From positions 1 through 33,930 of the forward strand of contig JAZLFR010000005.1 in the NCBI GenBank assembly GCA_045615885.1: a DNA stretch of 33,930 bases, written 5' to 3'. The notes under the pieces were generated by a model. That model saw nothing but the letters and a program-made list of their open reading frames with translations. It ran no database searches and was not told where the DNA came from. Positions 1-7,131 of this stretch are shown one piece after another; the first letter of the stretch is position 1, and every line of letters begins with the position of its first letter. This DNA comes from UBA1765 sp045615885. GTDB taxonomy: Bacteria; Fibrobacterota; Fibrobacteria; Fibrobacterales; Fibrobacteraceae. A program made the position numbers and the translations under genes.

Positions 1-29
1 GGAAGACGAAAGCAATTGTAACTTCCTAT

Positions 30-196
30 GTCATTGCGAACGTAGTGAAGCATTAACTAAACGTGTATGCGATAGCATACAATGTTAGTTTAGTTAACGC
101 GCCTTTGGCGCCCGTAGGGTGAGCAGGGCTCTGGCCCTGCGAAACAACCCAGGGCGATGTTCTAGATTGCTTCAATCCTTCGGATTTCGCAATGAC
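30..196. repeat. REP-like palindromic intergenic element
   Basis: The ends are an 11-bp inverted repeat, gtcattgcgaa at 30-40 and ttcgcaatgac at 186-196. Inside are nested perfect stem-loops: a 10-bp stem 53-62/88-97 enclosing gtatgc-gata-gcatac (65-80), gcgcc-ttt-ggcgc (99-111), and gcagggc/gccctgc (123-140). A shorter element with similar termini lies at 5322-5396. The architecture fits a dispersed, non-autonomous intergenic repeat; no coding potential is seen. The rest of 1-311 is AT-rich spacer plus a block shared with the gltX 3' flank. Confidence 0.6.
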
Positions 197-238
197 ACTT
201 AATTATTAATTATTCATTGTTAATTGAACATTCAGATG

Positions 239-289
239 TCAGCCTACAGCCGATAACATGGAAAATTTGCATGCACCTCTCGTCTAATC
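239..289. repeat. Short repeat block shared with 5478-5533
   Basis: This block carries, in order, cagcctacagccga, then ac-atggaaaat, then ctctcgtctaat. The same three pieces in the same order occur at 5478-5533. Both copies lie just beyond the 3' end of a minus-strand gene (mltG here, gltX there). Function unknown; it may be a dispersed repeat that settles next to gene ends. Confidence 0.5.
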
Positions 290-311
290 ACTAGCCCCTA
301 AATCCTAATAA

Positions 312-1319
312 CTATTCTCCGCGATTCTTGGCAGCGATGTCTTTATACTTGTTGTGGTCCTTGAGCGTTGCACTGAAGAAGTGCGTCCCGGAGCCGTCAT
401 CTTTTGCCACGAAGAAGAGCTTGTCCGTCTTGTCGGGGAAGAGCGCCGCCTGAATTGCCTTGCGACCTGGGTTAGAGACCGGGCCTGGCATTAAGCCCTT
501 GAACTTGCGGGTGTTGTACGGGCTGTCGCTATTCAACTGGCTCTTGTAGATTGGGCCTGTGAGGTTCCTGAAAATGAAGCGGACTGTTGGGTCTGCACCG
601 AGTGGCATGCCGATGTCCAAGCGGTTGTGGAATACGCCTGCAATCAGCGGACGTTCGTCTGGCTTGCCGGTTTCTTCTTCAACCACGCTAGCCAGTGTGA
701 GCACCTGGTGCCAGCCTCCGAGCTTTTTCCATTCCGGGCTGCCGAGTGCTTCCATCTCGGACCTCAGGCGGAGGTTCGCTTGAACCATCTGCTTGATTAT
801 CGTCTTTTCGTCAGCATTGATCGGGAACGGGTAGGTGTCTGGGAGCAGGTAGCCTTCCAGGCTGTTCGCCTCTACGCCGAGGGATTTGGCAAATGCAGCG
901 TCGTGCGTGAGTGCTTCCCATTTGACGGAGTCGATTGCGGGGAACACCTTGCGGAGGTATGCCGGGATTTCCCAGGTGGCGCGCCCTTCCGGGATTGTGA
1001 CCTTGCGGACCGCCGTTTTACCGCTTGAAAGGAGCGTGACCAGGTCGCCAAGCTCCATATTCGGGGCGATTTCGTAGGCGCCCGCCTTGAGGGCACATGT
1101 TTCCACTTTGCAGAATATCTTGAATGCGAGCTCGTCATCGAAGACTTTTGCATCGCTCAGTATCTTCTGGACCTTTGTCGGGGAGCTTCCGTTCGGTATC
1201 TGCACGAGCACCGTCTGGGTGTTGATTGTGGTTGCCTTGAGTTTAGATTTGAGTCCGCAGAAGCCCAAAATGCCTAAAATCAGTAAAAAAATTGTAATAA
1301 AAGCGAAAATTTTCTTCAT
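312..1319 (-). CDS. mltG: Endolytic murein transglycosylase MltG
   Basis: This 335-aa protein matches MltG (YceG-like), an inner-membrane lytic transglycosylase that cleaves nascent glycan strands and helps set their length. An N-terminal hydrophobic segment (about residues 5-22, after MKK) anchors it, with the rest periplasmic. The catalytic region is recognisable: ASVVEEETGKP with E214 at the position of the family's catalytic glutamate, followed by IAGVFHNRL and the GADPTVRF segment. The frame stays open upstream, but the ATG followed by the hydrophobic anchor is the natural start; the upstream extension overlaps the divergent gene and has no family resemblance. It is divergent from the secreted-protein gene at 1419, leaving about 100 bp for both promoters. 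Confidence 0.93.
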   Translation of the reverse strand: MKKIFAFITIFLLILGILGFCGLKSKLKATTINTQTVLVQIPNGSSPTKVQKILSDAKVFDDELAFKIFCKVETCALKAGAYEIAPNMELGDLVTLLSSGKTAVRKVTIPEGRATWEIPAYLRKVFPAIDSVKWEALTHDAAFAKSLGVEANSLEGYLLPDTYPFPINADEKTIIKQMVQANLRLRSEMEALGSPEWKKLGGWHQVLTLASVVEEETGKPDERPLIAGVFHNRLDIGMPLGADPTVRFIFRNLTGPIYKSQLNSDSPYNTRKFKGLMPGPVSNPGRKAIQAALFPDKTDKLFFVAKDDGSGTHFFSATLKDHNKYKDIAAKNRGE

Positions 1320-1343
1320 AAACAAGAATTTAACGAAAAAAAG

Positions 1344-1373
1344 TTGACTTAGTACAAAAATAAAGAATATATT
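1344..1373 (+). promoter_or_regulatory. Sigma70-like promoter with downstream dyad
   Basis: TTGACT (1344-1349) and TATATT (1368-1373) are separated by 18 bp and face the gene at 1419. A perfect 7-bp inverted repeat, gtagaaa/tttctac with a 4-nt loop (1385-1402), lies where transcription would begin. It could be an operator or a 5'-UTR hairpin. Confidence 0.6.
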
Positions 1374-1418
1374 TGGACTACATTGTAGAAAATGATTTCT
1401 ACATAAGAGGATTTTGAT

Positions 1419-1853
1419 ATGAAAAAGGTTTTGATTCTCGTATTGGCTGCGCTCGTCGCATCTTCCTTTGCTGCTAAGAAGGTTAAGTCTAAGCAGGGTG
1501 ACGTTGATTTGACAAAGGAACAGGGTGGTGGCGCTGTTGTCTGCACAGCAGGCTTCAATGACGAAATGACTATCCTCAAGGAAGCTGACACCGACGTTCT
1601 CGTCAAGGGCTCCTGCGGCCAGGGTTGGATTCCTAAGTCCAAGATCGAATACGTTGCTGCTGCAGCAGGCGACAAGTCCATGAGCCTCGACCAGGTTGAC
1701 ATTATGGGTTGGGTAGATAACCCGAGTGCTGTGTTCGTGTTGGAAAACGATGTTTCTGACTTTGACGGTGTGAATATCGATCGTGACTTTAAGGAATACC
1801 TTCAGCACACGATGGACCGTGAACAGATGGAAATGCACAACGGCGAAAACTAA
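1419..1853 (+). CDS. Small secreted protein of unknown function
   Basis: The 144-aa product begins with a clear signal peptide: MKK, a hydrophobic core of about residues 4-15, and a likely cut after SSFA near residue 18. The mature part is acidic, with two cysteines (in VVCTAG and GSCGQG) that could form a disulfide, and a hydrophilic acidic C-terminus. I do not recognise a family. AAGAGG lies 8 nt before the ATG, and a promoter-like pair sits upstream. It is monocistronic, ending in a strong bidirectional terminator shared with queA. A periplasmic or outer-membrane-associated location is inferred from the signal peptide only. Confidence 0.85.
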   Translation: MKKVLILVLAALVASSFAAKKVKSKQGDVDLTKEQGGGAVVCTAGFNDEMTILKEADTDVLVKGSCGQGWIPKSKIEYVAAAAGDKSMSLDQVDIMGWVDNPSAVFVLENDVSDFDGVNIDRDFKEYLQHTMDREQMEMHNGEN

Positions 1854-1870
1854 TCGCGGTTAGAACCATT

Positions 1871-1901
1871 AAAAAGACCTGCTTCAAAAGCAGGTCTTTT
1901 T
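1871..1901. terminator. Bidirectional intrinsic terminator
   Basis: A perfect 14-bp stem (aaaaagacctgctt and its complement) with a 3-nt loop. A-tracts and T-tracts at the two bases let it work in both directions. It lies between the convergent secreted-protein gene and queA. Confidence 0.9.
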
Positions 1902-1949
1902 GTATTTAGTGAAATTACAAATGCGCTATAATGCGACTTCTTGCTTCTT

Positions 1950-2996
1950 CTACAAGATCAGCATGCCGTCGCCGTAGCTGAACAGCTTCAGACGGTTCTC
2001 TACGGCTTCTGCATAGGCTGCAAGCGTGTTTTCACGGCCGTATAGCGCAGACACGAGCAAGATGAGCGAGCTCTTTGGCCAATGGAAATTGGTGAGCAGT
2101 CCATCGACAACCTTGTAGCGGTAACCAGGGTAGATGAAGGCATGTGTAATGCCTGTCTGGGCTTGCAAATGGCCATTGTCGTCTGCAATAGTTTCTACGA
2201 CGCGTGTGCTTGTTGTGCCGACAGTTACGATGCGACCGCCTGCAGCTTTAGCCTTGTTTATTATCTCGGCGTTTTCTGCAGTGAGCTCGTAGAACTCGCC
2301 ATGCATCTTGTGCTGCGTGAAGTCTTCTACGGCAATGTTCTGGAACGTGCCCGGGCCGACATGGAGCGTGACTTCTGCGACATGCACGCCCTTTGCCTTG
2401 AGGTCTGAAAGCATCTGCTCGCTAAAGTGGAGACTTGCGGTTGGGGCGGCCACTGCGCCAGAGTACTTGGCGAAGATTGTCTGGTACGACTTCTTGTCGT
2501 CGTCATCGTCTGGACGGTTGATGTATGGCGGCAGTGGCACATGGCCCTGTGCGTTCATCACGTCTTCAAGCTCGGCTGGCGTGATGGCGAAACGCAAAAC
2601 GCGTTCGCCGTCTTCCTTGATTTCTTCTACAGTAGCCTTGACGCCTGCAAGGTTTACTTCTCTGCCGATTGGAAACGCCTTGCCTGGCTTTACAAAGCCA
2701 ACCCAGCGGGCTTCACCTGTTTCTGCCGGAATCAGAGCCTGGACTAGGAGCGTTTCGATTTTTCCCCCGTGCAGCGTTTCGCCGTAGAGGCGAGCAGGAA
2801 TCACCTTCGTGTTGTTTACGACGAGGCAGTCGCCCGGCTTGAACAAGTCCACGATTTGCGGAGACTGCAAAATGGTGCGCTTGCTGCCATCTTTGGGGCA
2901 ATGCAGAATGCGCGTTTTGCCCTTGCCTGCAGTGCGGTCTGCAATCAGTTCCTTTGGGAACTCGAAGTTATAGTCTGAAAGGTTGGTCGAGAACAT
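1950..2996 (-). CDS. queA: tRNA preQ1(34) S-adenosylmethionine ribosyltransferase-isomerase QueA
   Basis: QueA transfers and isomerises the ribose of S-adenosylmethionine onto preQ1 at tRNA position 34, giving epoxyqueuosine. The 348-aa length is typical. Family hallmarks are visible: the N-terminal YNFEFPKELIA, GDCLVVNNTKVIPARL, LPPYI, then APTASLHF, VTLHVGPGTF and the C-terminal TNFHWPKSSLILLVSAL. It begins 3 nt after the stop of the WYL regulator, so it is probably cotranscribed with it and with the BON protein. No strong Shine-Dalgarno is seen, which fits translational coupling. It terminates at the bidirectional hairpin shared with the convergent neighbour. Confidence 0.96.
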   Translation of the reverse strand: MFSTNLSDYNFEFPKELIADRTAGKGKTRILHCPKDGSKRTILQSPQIVDLFKPGDCLVVNNTKVIPARLYGETLHGGKIETLLVQALIPAETGEARWVGFVKPGKAFPIGREVNLAGVKATVEEIKEDGERVLRFAITPAELEDVMNAQGHVPLPPYINRPDDDDDKKSYQTIFAKYSGAVAAPTASLHFSEQMLSDLKAKGVHVAEVTLHVGPGTFQNIAVEDFTQHKMHGEFYELTAENAEIINKAKAAGGRIVTVGTTSTRVVETIADDNGHLQAQTGITHAFIYPGYRYKVVDGLLTNFHWPKSSLILLVSALYGRENTLAAYAEAVENRLKLFSYGDGMLIL

Positions 2997-2999
2997 AGA

Positions 3000-3983
3000 T
3001 TATTTGAGTGCTTTGAGAGCTGCTTTCAAATATTCTTCCGCATCTTTCTTGAGGGAAGCCGGTTCGTGAATCTTGACTGCATCTAGCATGCCAAAGAGCC
3101 AGGACTTGAAATCCGGTGTAACGGAAAGGTTCATTTTGAGGAATGTCTTGCCGCCACGCTCTTCGAGCTTGCCTTGTTCCGGGAGCGCAAAGTTTGCGCG
3201 GGCAAAAATCATCTTGCTCCATGCTTCGGTTGCCTCGAGAACGATGTTTTGCGGCGGTTCCTTGTCGAGGTTCGGAATCCATCTTGAGAAGGCGTAACGG
3301 TAGATGTCTGCGGGGCGCACCTTGATCGGAGTGAACGTTTCGTTCGTTGTGGACATGCGCTTGATCTGGTTGAATACGAACTGGTGCTTGACTTCTTCGC
3401 CGTTTTCCTTTGTGTAGGCGGCGTAGAGGTACAGCGTGTCGATGCGCATGATCAGTTTGAGTGGGCAGAGCAGGTATTTTGTGGTTGCGCCGTCTTTGGA
3501 ATGCTGGTATTCGATGCGAATTTTTTTGTTTGCCTTGATGGCCTGCAGGTAACGGTCGTATTTTTCTGCTTCCTTGTCGAAATCGCAGGCAGCAAACGGA
3601 CCAAGGTCGATTGCCAGATCGCTGTTTATGGAAATGGCGTCTGGCAAAGCGTCCTTTTCGCGCTTCTTGAGCTTTTCAGTAAGCTTCAGGAGCGGAGCCG
3701 TGATTCTGGATTCTGCGGCACTGCCGGAAGAAATTTTCAGAATTTTTTCTAGATTCGAAACGATGTCGTCGTTTTCGTTTTTAGCGCGGTCTTCAATAAA
3801 GAAGTAGGCTTGGCGGCCGTTCTTTTCACGACGGAATGTAGGCTCTTTTGCGAGTGCCTTGATTGCACGGTAGGCGGTGCGCTTGTCTTGTTCCATGAAA
3901 ATGGCGCATTCATCTATGGTGTGCCTGCCCGAAGAGAGGAACTCCTTGAGCAAAGTGTATTTGTCGTATGTCGATCTAGCCAT
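3000..3983 (-). CDS. WYL-domain transcriptional regulator
   Basis: This 327-aa protein has an N-terminal winged helix-turn-helix (about residues 1-60; TIDECAIFMEQDKRTAYRAIKAL) like that of the YafY/DeoR-type WYL regulators. A middle WYL-type domain (about 130-230; IRIEYQHSKDG, PLKLIMRIDTLYLYAAY) and a C-terminal WCX-like region follow. WYL domains bind nucleic acids or small ligands. GGAG sits 6 nt before the ATG. It lies between the BON-domain gene (11-nt gap) and queA (3-nt gap), so the three look like one operon. Its target is unknown; autoregulation of the operon is possible but not shown. Confidence 0.85.
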   Translation of the reverse strand: MARSTYDKYTLLKEFLSSGRHTIDECAIFMEQDKRTAYRAIKALAKEPTFRREKNGRQAYFFIEDRAKNENDDIVSNLEKILKISSGSAAESRITAPLLKLTEKLKKREKDALPDAISINSDLAIDLGPFAACDFDKEAEKYDRYLQAIKANKKIRIEYQHSKDGATTKYLLCPLKLIMRIDTLYLYAAYTKENGEEVKHQFVFNQIKRMSTTNETFTPIKVRPADIYRYAFSRWIPNLDKEPPQNIVLEATEAWSKMIFARANFALPEQGKLEERGGKTFLKMNLSVTPDFKSWLFGMLDAVKIHEPASLKKDAEEYLKAALKALK

Positions 3984-3994
3984 GTTGTACTCCG

Positions 3995-5248
3995 TTATGG
4001 TACGATTCTCAAATTATTTTCAACGGTTGAAAACTTCCAAGGGAATTTTGCTACCTGGAATTGAATGATCTTCTTTTGGAACAATGTGCTTACGCGACCG
4101 GAAAGAATGATTTTGCCGTCGGCAAATGCTACGCGGATTTTGACATTGCTGGTTTCGGACTGGTTGCGTATTTGCGCTTCGGCATCGCGCACTCTGTTGG
4201 TTTCTTCAATCGTTGGCTCTGGCAAACATTCAGGAAGTATGGAAAGTTCCTGGATGCCCTGTAAATTCTCTAATTCCGTTTCGAAAATGCGAACGGCACT
4301 TTCTTTGTAATAGCCGATTGTGATGGAGACCTTGCTGTTTTTTACGGAAATTTTGTAATAGGCAAAATCGCGGCTCTTGGAATTTTCAAAAATTTTGTGG
4401 ACGGTGTCGTTCAGTTCTTCGTCAGAAACATATTGCGCCGGAGTGACTGCAATGCGGTTTATTGTTCCGCGAAGGGAAGTAACACTGTTGAATATTTCTT
4501 GAATCTTGCGACGTTCGGAAAGGGATCGCACGGAACCGGAGGCATAGAGAATGCCGTGATGGACTTCAAGCGCGATTGCATTTCGCAGGCGTTCTGGCAG
4601 AGCCTGCATTTTGTATTTGACCGTCTCTTGCAAACGAATGTTTGGAAGGCATTGGCAGGCCTCGGGGAGCGTCAGGAAGAGTATGGTTCCGTTTTCAAGC
4701 TGCACGACGAGCTTGTCGATGTCGCCGTCTTGTACCATGCCGATGGCCTTGCCGAACATGCCTCGGATGATGTGGTAGATGTTGTCGCCAATGAGAGTTT
4801 CGCCACTTTGTGCAGGAAGCAGGCGGTAGCCGCGGGGTGACTCTTCTTTTTGCGTTGGATCCGGGCTTTCGATTTCAATGGAATGCACTTCGTGGTCGAT
4901 TTCGATTTGCAACACCTTTTTGCAGCCAGCGCTTGTGACGCGCTTGATGATGCCCGGTCGCGGGGCTCCCGGCAAGTAAACCCAGTTGCCTGGGAACAGC
5001 CTGTTTTTGCCAGGTATCTTTGCGTAGTCCAGGTCTATGTTTTCGCTCTGGACAAACGAGAATTCCTGTGAAAAGGCAAGGTACTGCGTTTTGCAGGTAT
5101 CGCATACGCAAAGCAGCGGAATCTTTGGGAGAAGTCCGCCATGCGTTGAATATGCTTCTTCCGCATAGATTCCATGCAAAGACAACTGCCTGCAGCGTCT
5201 GCAGAACAATTGCTCTTCGGTAATTCTATACGAAAATTCTTCGTTCAT
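3995..5248 (-). CDS. Zinc-ribbon and triple BON-domain protein
   Basis: This 417-aa protein has no signal peptide. It starts with a likely zinc ribbon, C16-x2-C19 and C49-x2-C52. A middle region (about 90-200) looks like small beta-domains. Then come three BON-like repeats: about 205-265 (ILYASGSVRSLSERRKI), about 275-340, and about 350-415 (GKIILSGRVSTLFQKKI). BON domains usually occur in periplasmic or membrane-associated proteins (OsmY family) and bind lipid or ligands. A cytosolic zinc-ribbon version is less usual. It heads the operon with the WYL regulator and queA. No Shine-Dalgarno is visible, and the leader contains heptanucleotide repeats. Domain calls come from pattern only. Confidence 0.7.
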   Translation of the reverse strand: MNEEFSYRITEEQLFCRRCRQLSLHGIYAEEAYSTHGGLLPKIPLLCVCDTCKTQYLAFSQEFSFVQSENIDLDYAKIPGKNRLFPGNWVYLPGAPRPGIIKRVTSAGCKKVLQIEIDHEVHSIEIESPDPTQKEESPRGYRLLPAQSGETLIGDNIYHIIRGMFGKAIGMVQDGDIDKLVVQLENGTILFLTLPEACQCLPNIRLQETVKYKMQALPERLRNAIALEVHHGILYASGSVRSLSERRKIQEIFNSVTSLRGTINRIAVTPAQYVSDEELNDTVHKIFENSKSRDFAYYKISVKNSKVSITIGYYKESAVRIFETELENLQGIQELSILPECLPEPTIEETNRVRDAEAQIRNQSETSNVKIRVAFADGKIILSGRVSTLFQKKIIQFQVAKFPWKFSTVENNLRIVP

Positions 5249-5265
5249 TTGTTAGATAACAGAAA

Positions 5266-5293
5266 ACAGAGGACAGAGGACAGAAGACAGGAG
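5266..5293. repeat. Heptanucleotide tandem repeat (acagagg type)
   Basis: Four 7-nt units in direct tandem: acagagg, acagagg, acagaag, acaggag. Degenerate aggagtc-like units continue to about 5315. The array lies in the leader of the zinc-ribbon/BON gene. Confidence 0.7.
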
Positions 5294-5321
5294 TCAGTGA
5301 CAGGAGTCAGGAGATTGAGGT

Positions 5322-5396
5322 TTTCCTTGTCATTGCGAGCGTAGCGTGGCAATCTAGGGTTATGTTCTGGATCACTTTGCGTTGCTCGTGATGACA
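5322..5396. repeat. Short REP-like palindromic element
   Basis: The ends tgtcattgcgagc and gctcgtgatgaca form an imperfect inverted repeat. They resemble the termini of the element at 30-196 (gtcattgcgaa). It sits between two heptanucleotide arrays in the gap between gltX and the BON gene. No coding potential. Confidence 0.55.
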
Positions 5397-5407
5397 AGTA
5401 AGAATAC

Positions 5408-5435
5408 AGGAGTCGGGAGTCAGGAATCAGGAGTC
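5408..5435. repeat. Heptanucleotide tandem repeat (aggagtc type)
   Basis: Four 7-nt units: aggagtc, gggagtc, aggaatc, aggagtc. The unit differs from the arrays at 5266 and 8856 but has the same 7-nt period and purine/pyrimidine strand bias. Confidence 0.7.
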
Positions 5436-5477
5436 TGACGGAAGCGAGTAACTAACAACTAATTCAGTTGACAGACG

Positions 5478-5533
5478 ACAGCCTACAGCCGACACATTGG
5501 AAAATAACAATTCTCTTTCGTCTCTCGTCTAAT
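5478..5533. repeat. Short repeat block shared with 239-289
   Basis: Contains acagcctacagccga, then a cattggaaaat piece, then a ctctcgt pair ending in ctaat, as in the block beside mltG. It abuts the stop codon of gltX. Confidence 0.5.
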
Positions 5534-6997
5534 TTACCCCATGAGTGGAAGTGCAACGTCGATACGGCGGAGGGTTTCTTCCTTGCCGAGAAGTTCGAAG
5601 AGTTCCCAGAGGCCTGGGCCTGCAGTAACGCCAGAAACTGCAAGGCGCGGAGCACCGACGAGTTCGCCGACCTTGTGGCCGATGCGTTCTGCGAGGGCGT
5701 AGAATTCCTTTTCGATCACTGGAGTCTTGAAGTCTTCGATGGAAGCGAGCATGTCGCGAACCTGCTGGCAGAGTTCCTTGGAGCCTTCACCAAAGTGCTT
5801 CTTGGCACCCTTTTCGTCGTAGGTTTCCGGAGCCTTGAAGAAGTAGGTAGACATTTCTGCAAGGTCCTGAACAAAGTGGGCGCGCGGCTTGAGCTGCTTT
5901 ACAATTTCAAGGAGGCGTGCTTCCGGTTCGTTACTCAGGTCAAAGCCCTTGGCGGCAAGGCCTTCCTTCATGATGGAAAGGAGCATTGCGTCGTCGCATA
6001 CATGAATGTGCTGGCCGTTCATCCACTGGAGCTTCTTTTCGTCGAAACTTGCCGGCTTCGGGTTGATGCGTTCCAAAGTGAAGCAGTCGATCATTTCCTT
6101 TACGCTCATGACTTCGCGGTCGTCACCTGGGTTCCAGCCGAGGAGAGCAAGGTAGTTCACGAGAGTTTCTGGCAAGTAGCCGAGGTCGCGGAAGTCGCCA
6201 ACGGAAGCAGCGCCCTTGCGCTTAGAAAGTTTGCCGCCGTTCTTGTCGAGAATGACCGGCAAGTGGCACCATACAGGTGGTTCCCAGCCGAATGCCTTGT
6301 AAAGGAGTTCGTGCTTAGGAGTGGAGCTGATCCATTCGTCGCCACGGAGAACGTGGGATGTGCCCATGAGATGGTCATCGACAACGCTTGCAAAGTGGTA
6401 AGTCGGGTAGCCGTCGCGCTTGATCAAAACGAGGTCGTCGAGGACTTCGTTCTGGTAGCTGATGTGGCCACGGATCATGTCGTCAAATTCTGTTACGCCA
6501 GTTTCTGGAACCTTGAAGCGGATCACTGCCTTTTCGCCTGCAGCAATGCGTGCTTCGGCTTCTTCGCGAGGAATGTTACGGCAATGGCGGTCGTAACCAG
6601 TTACAGAAACGCCTGCCTTTTCCTGTTCTGCGCGAACTTCCTGAAGGCGTTCTTCGGTGCAGAAGCAGTAATAGGCGCAACCCTTGTCCAAAAGGGTCTT
6701 GATCTGTTCGTGGTAAATGCTCAAGCGTTCGCTCTGGAAGTATGGACCGCAGTCCTTTTCGCAACCTGGACCTTCGTCCCACTGGAGACCGAGCCACTTG
6801 AGGTCGCGCATAAGGTCGTGGAGCGCTGTTTCGTTGTAGCGCTTACGGTCGGTATCTTCGATACGCAGGTAGAATGTGCCGCCCATGGCTTTAGCAAAGA
6901 AGTAGTTGTAAATGGCAGTGCGAGCGCCGCCAACGTGCAAATAACCTGTTGGACTTGGGGCAAAGCGAACGCGAACTGGGCGTGTGTTTTCTAACAT
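5534..6997 (-). CDS. gltX: Glutamate--tRNA ligase
   Basis: This class I aminoacyl-tRNA synthetase charges tRNA-Glu. The 487-aa length is normal. The N-terminal FAPSPTGYLHVGGART carries the HIGH-like motif (H21). The Rossmann core includes LRIEDTD, and the KMSKS-like motif is K256-L-S-K-R in GGKLSKRKGA. The C-terminal half is the all-helical anticodon-binding region. The ATG used has AAGGAA 5 nt upstream; an in-frame start 33 nt further up lacks family support. It lies downstream of the MFS transporter on the same strand, but a hairpin terminator separates them, so it probably has its own promoter. Confidence 0.96.
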   Translation of the reverse strand: MLENTRPVRVRFAPSPTGYLHVGGARTAIYNYFFAKAMGGTFYLRIEDTDRKRYNETALHDLMRDLKWLGLQWDEGPGCEKDCGPYFQSERLSIYHEQIKTLLDKGCAYYCFCTEERLQEVRAEQEKAGVSVTGYDRHCRNIPREEAEARIAAGEKAVIRFKVPETGVTEFDDMIRGHISYQNEVLDDLVLIKRDGYPTYHFASVVDDHLMGTSHVLRGDEWISSTPKHELLYKAFGWEPPVWCHLPVILDKNGGKLSKRKGAASVGDFRDLGYLPETLVNYLALLGWNPGDDREVMSVKEMIDCFTLERINPKPASFDEKKLQWMNGQHIHVCDDAMLLSIMKEGLAAKGFDLSNEPEARLLEIVKQLKPRAHFVQDLAEMSTYFFKAPETYDEKGAKKHFGEGSKELCQQVRDMLASIEDFKTPVIEKEFYALAERIGHKVGELVGAPRLAVSGVTAGPGLWELFELLGKEETLRRIDVALPLMG

Positions 6998-7073
6998 AAA
7001 AATTCCTTGTTGACTGTGGCTTTGCCGCAAAAACGGCTAGGCCTTGCCTCTATAGTTTGTTTTTGACAAAAAA

Positions 7074-7102
7074 TAGCAAAAATGGCTGGCGATCGCCAGC
7101 CA
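7074..7102 (-). terminator. Intrinsic terminator of the MFS transporter gene
   Basis: A perfect 20-bp palindrome (tggctggcga and its complement, 7083-7102) is followed on the minus strand by a T-rich tract. It lies 30 nt after the transporter stop. Confidence 0.75.
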
Positions 7103-7131
7103 ACTTGATGGAAAAACGGACAATATCGGGG

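Noticed and set aside
1320..1838. N-terminal extension of mltG
   Set aside because: It overlaps the divergent secreted-protein gene, and the MltG anchor begins at the internal ATG with a normal length.
5468..6994. Long plus-strand open frame (508 codons) opposite gltX
   Set aside because: It is the antisense shadow of gltX, with no family resemblance or ribosome site.
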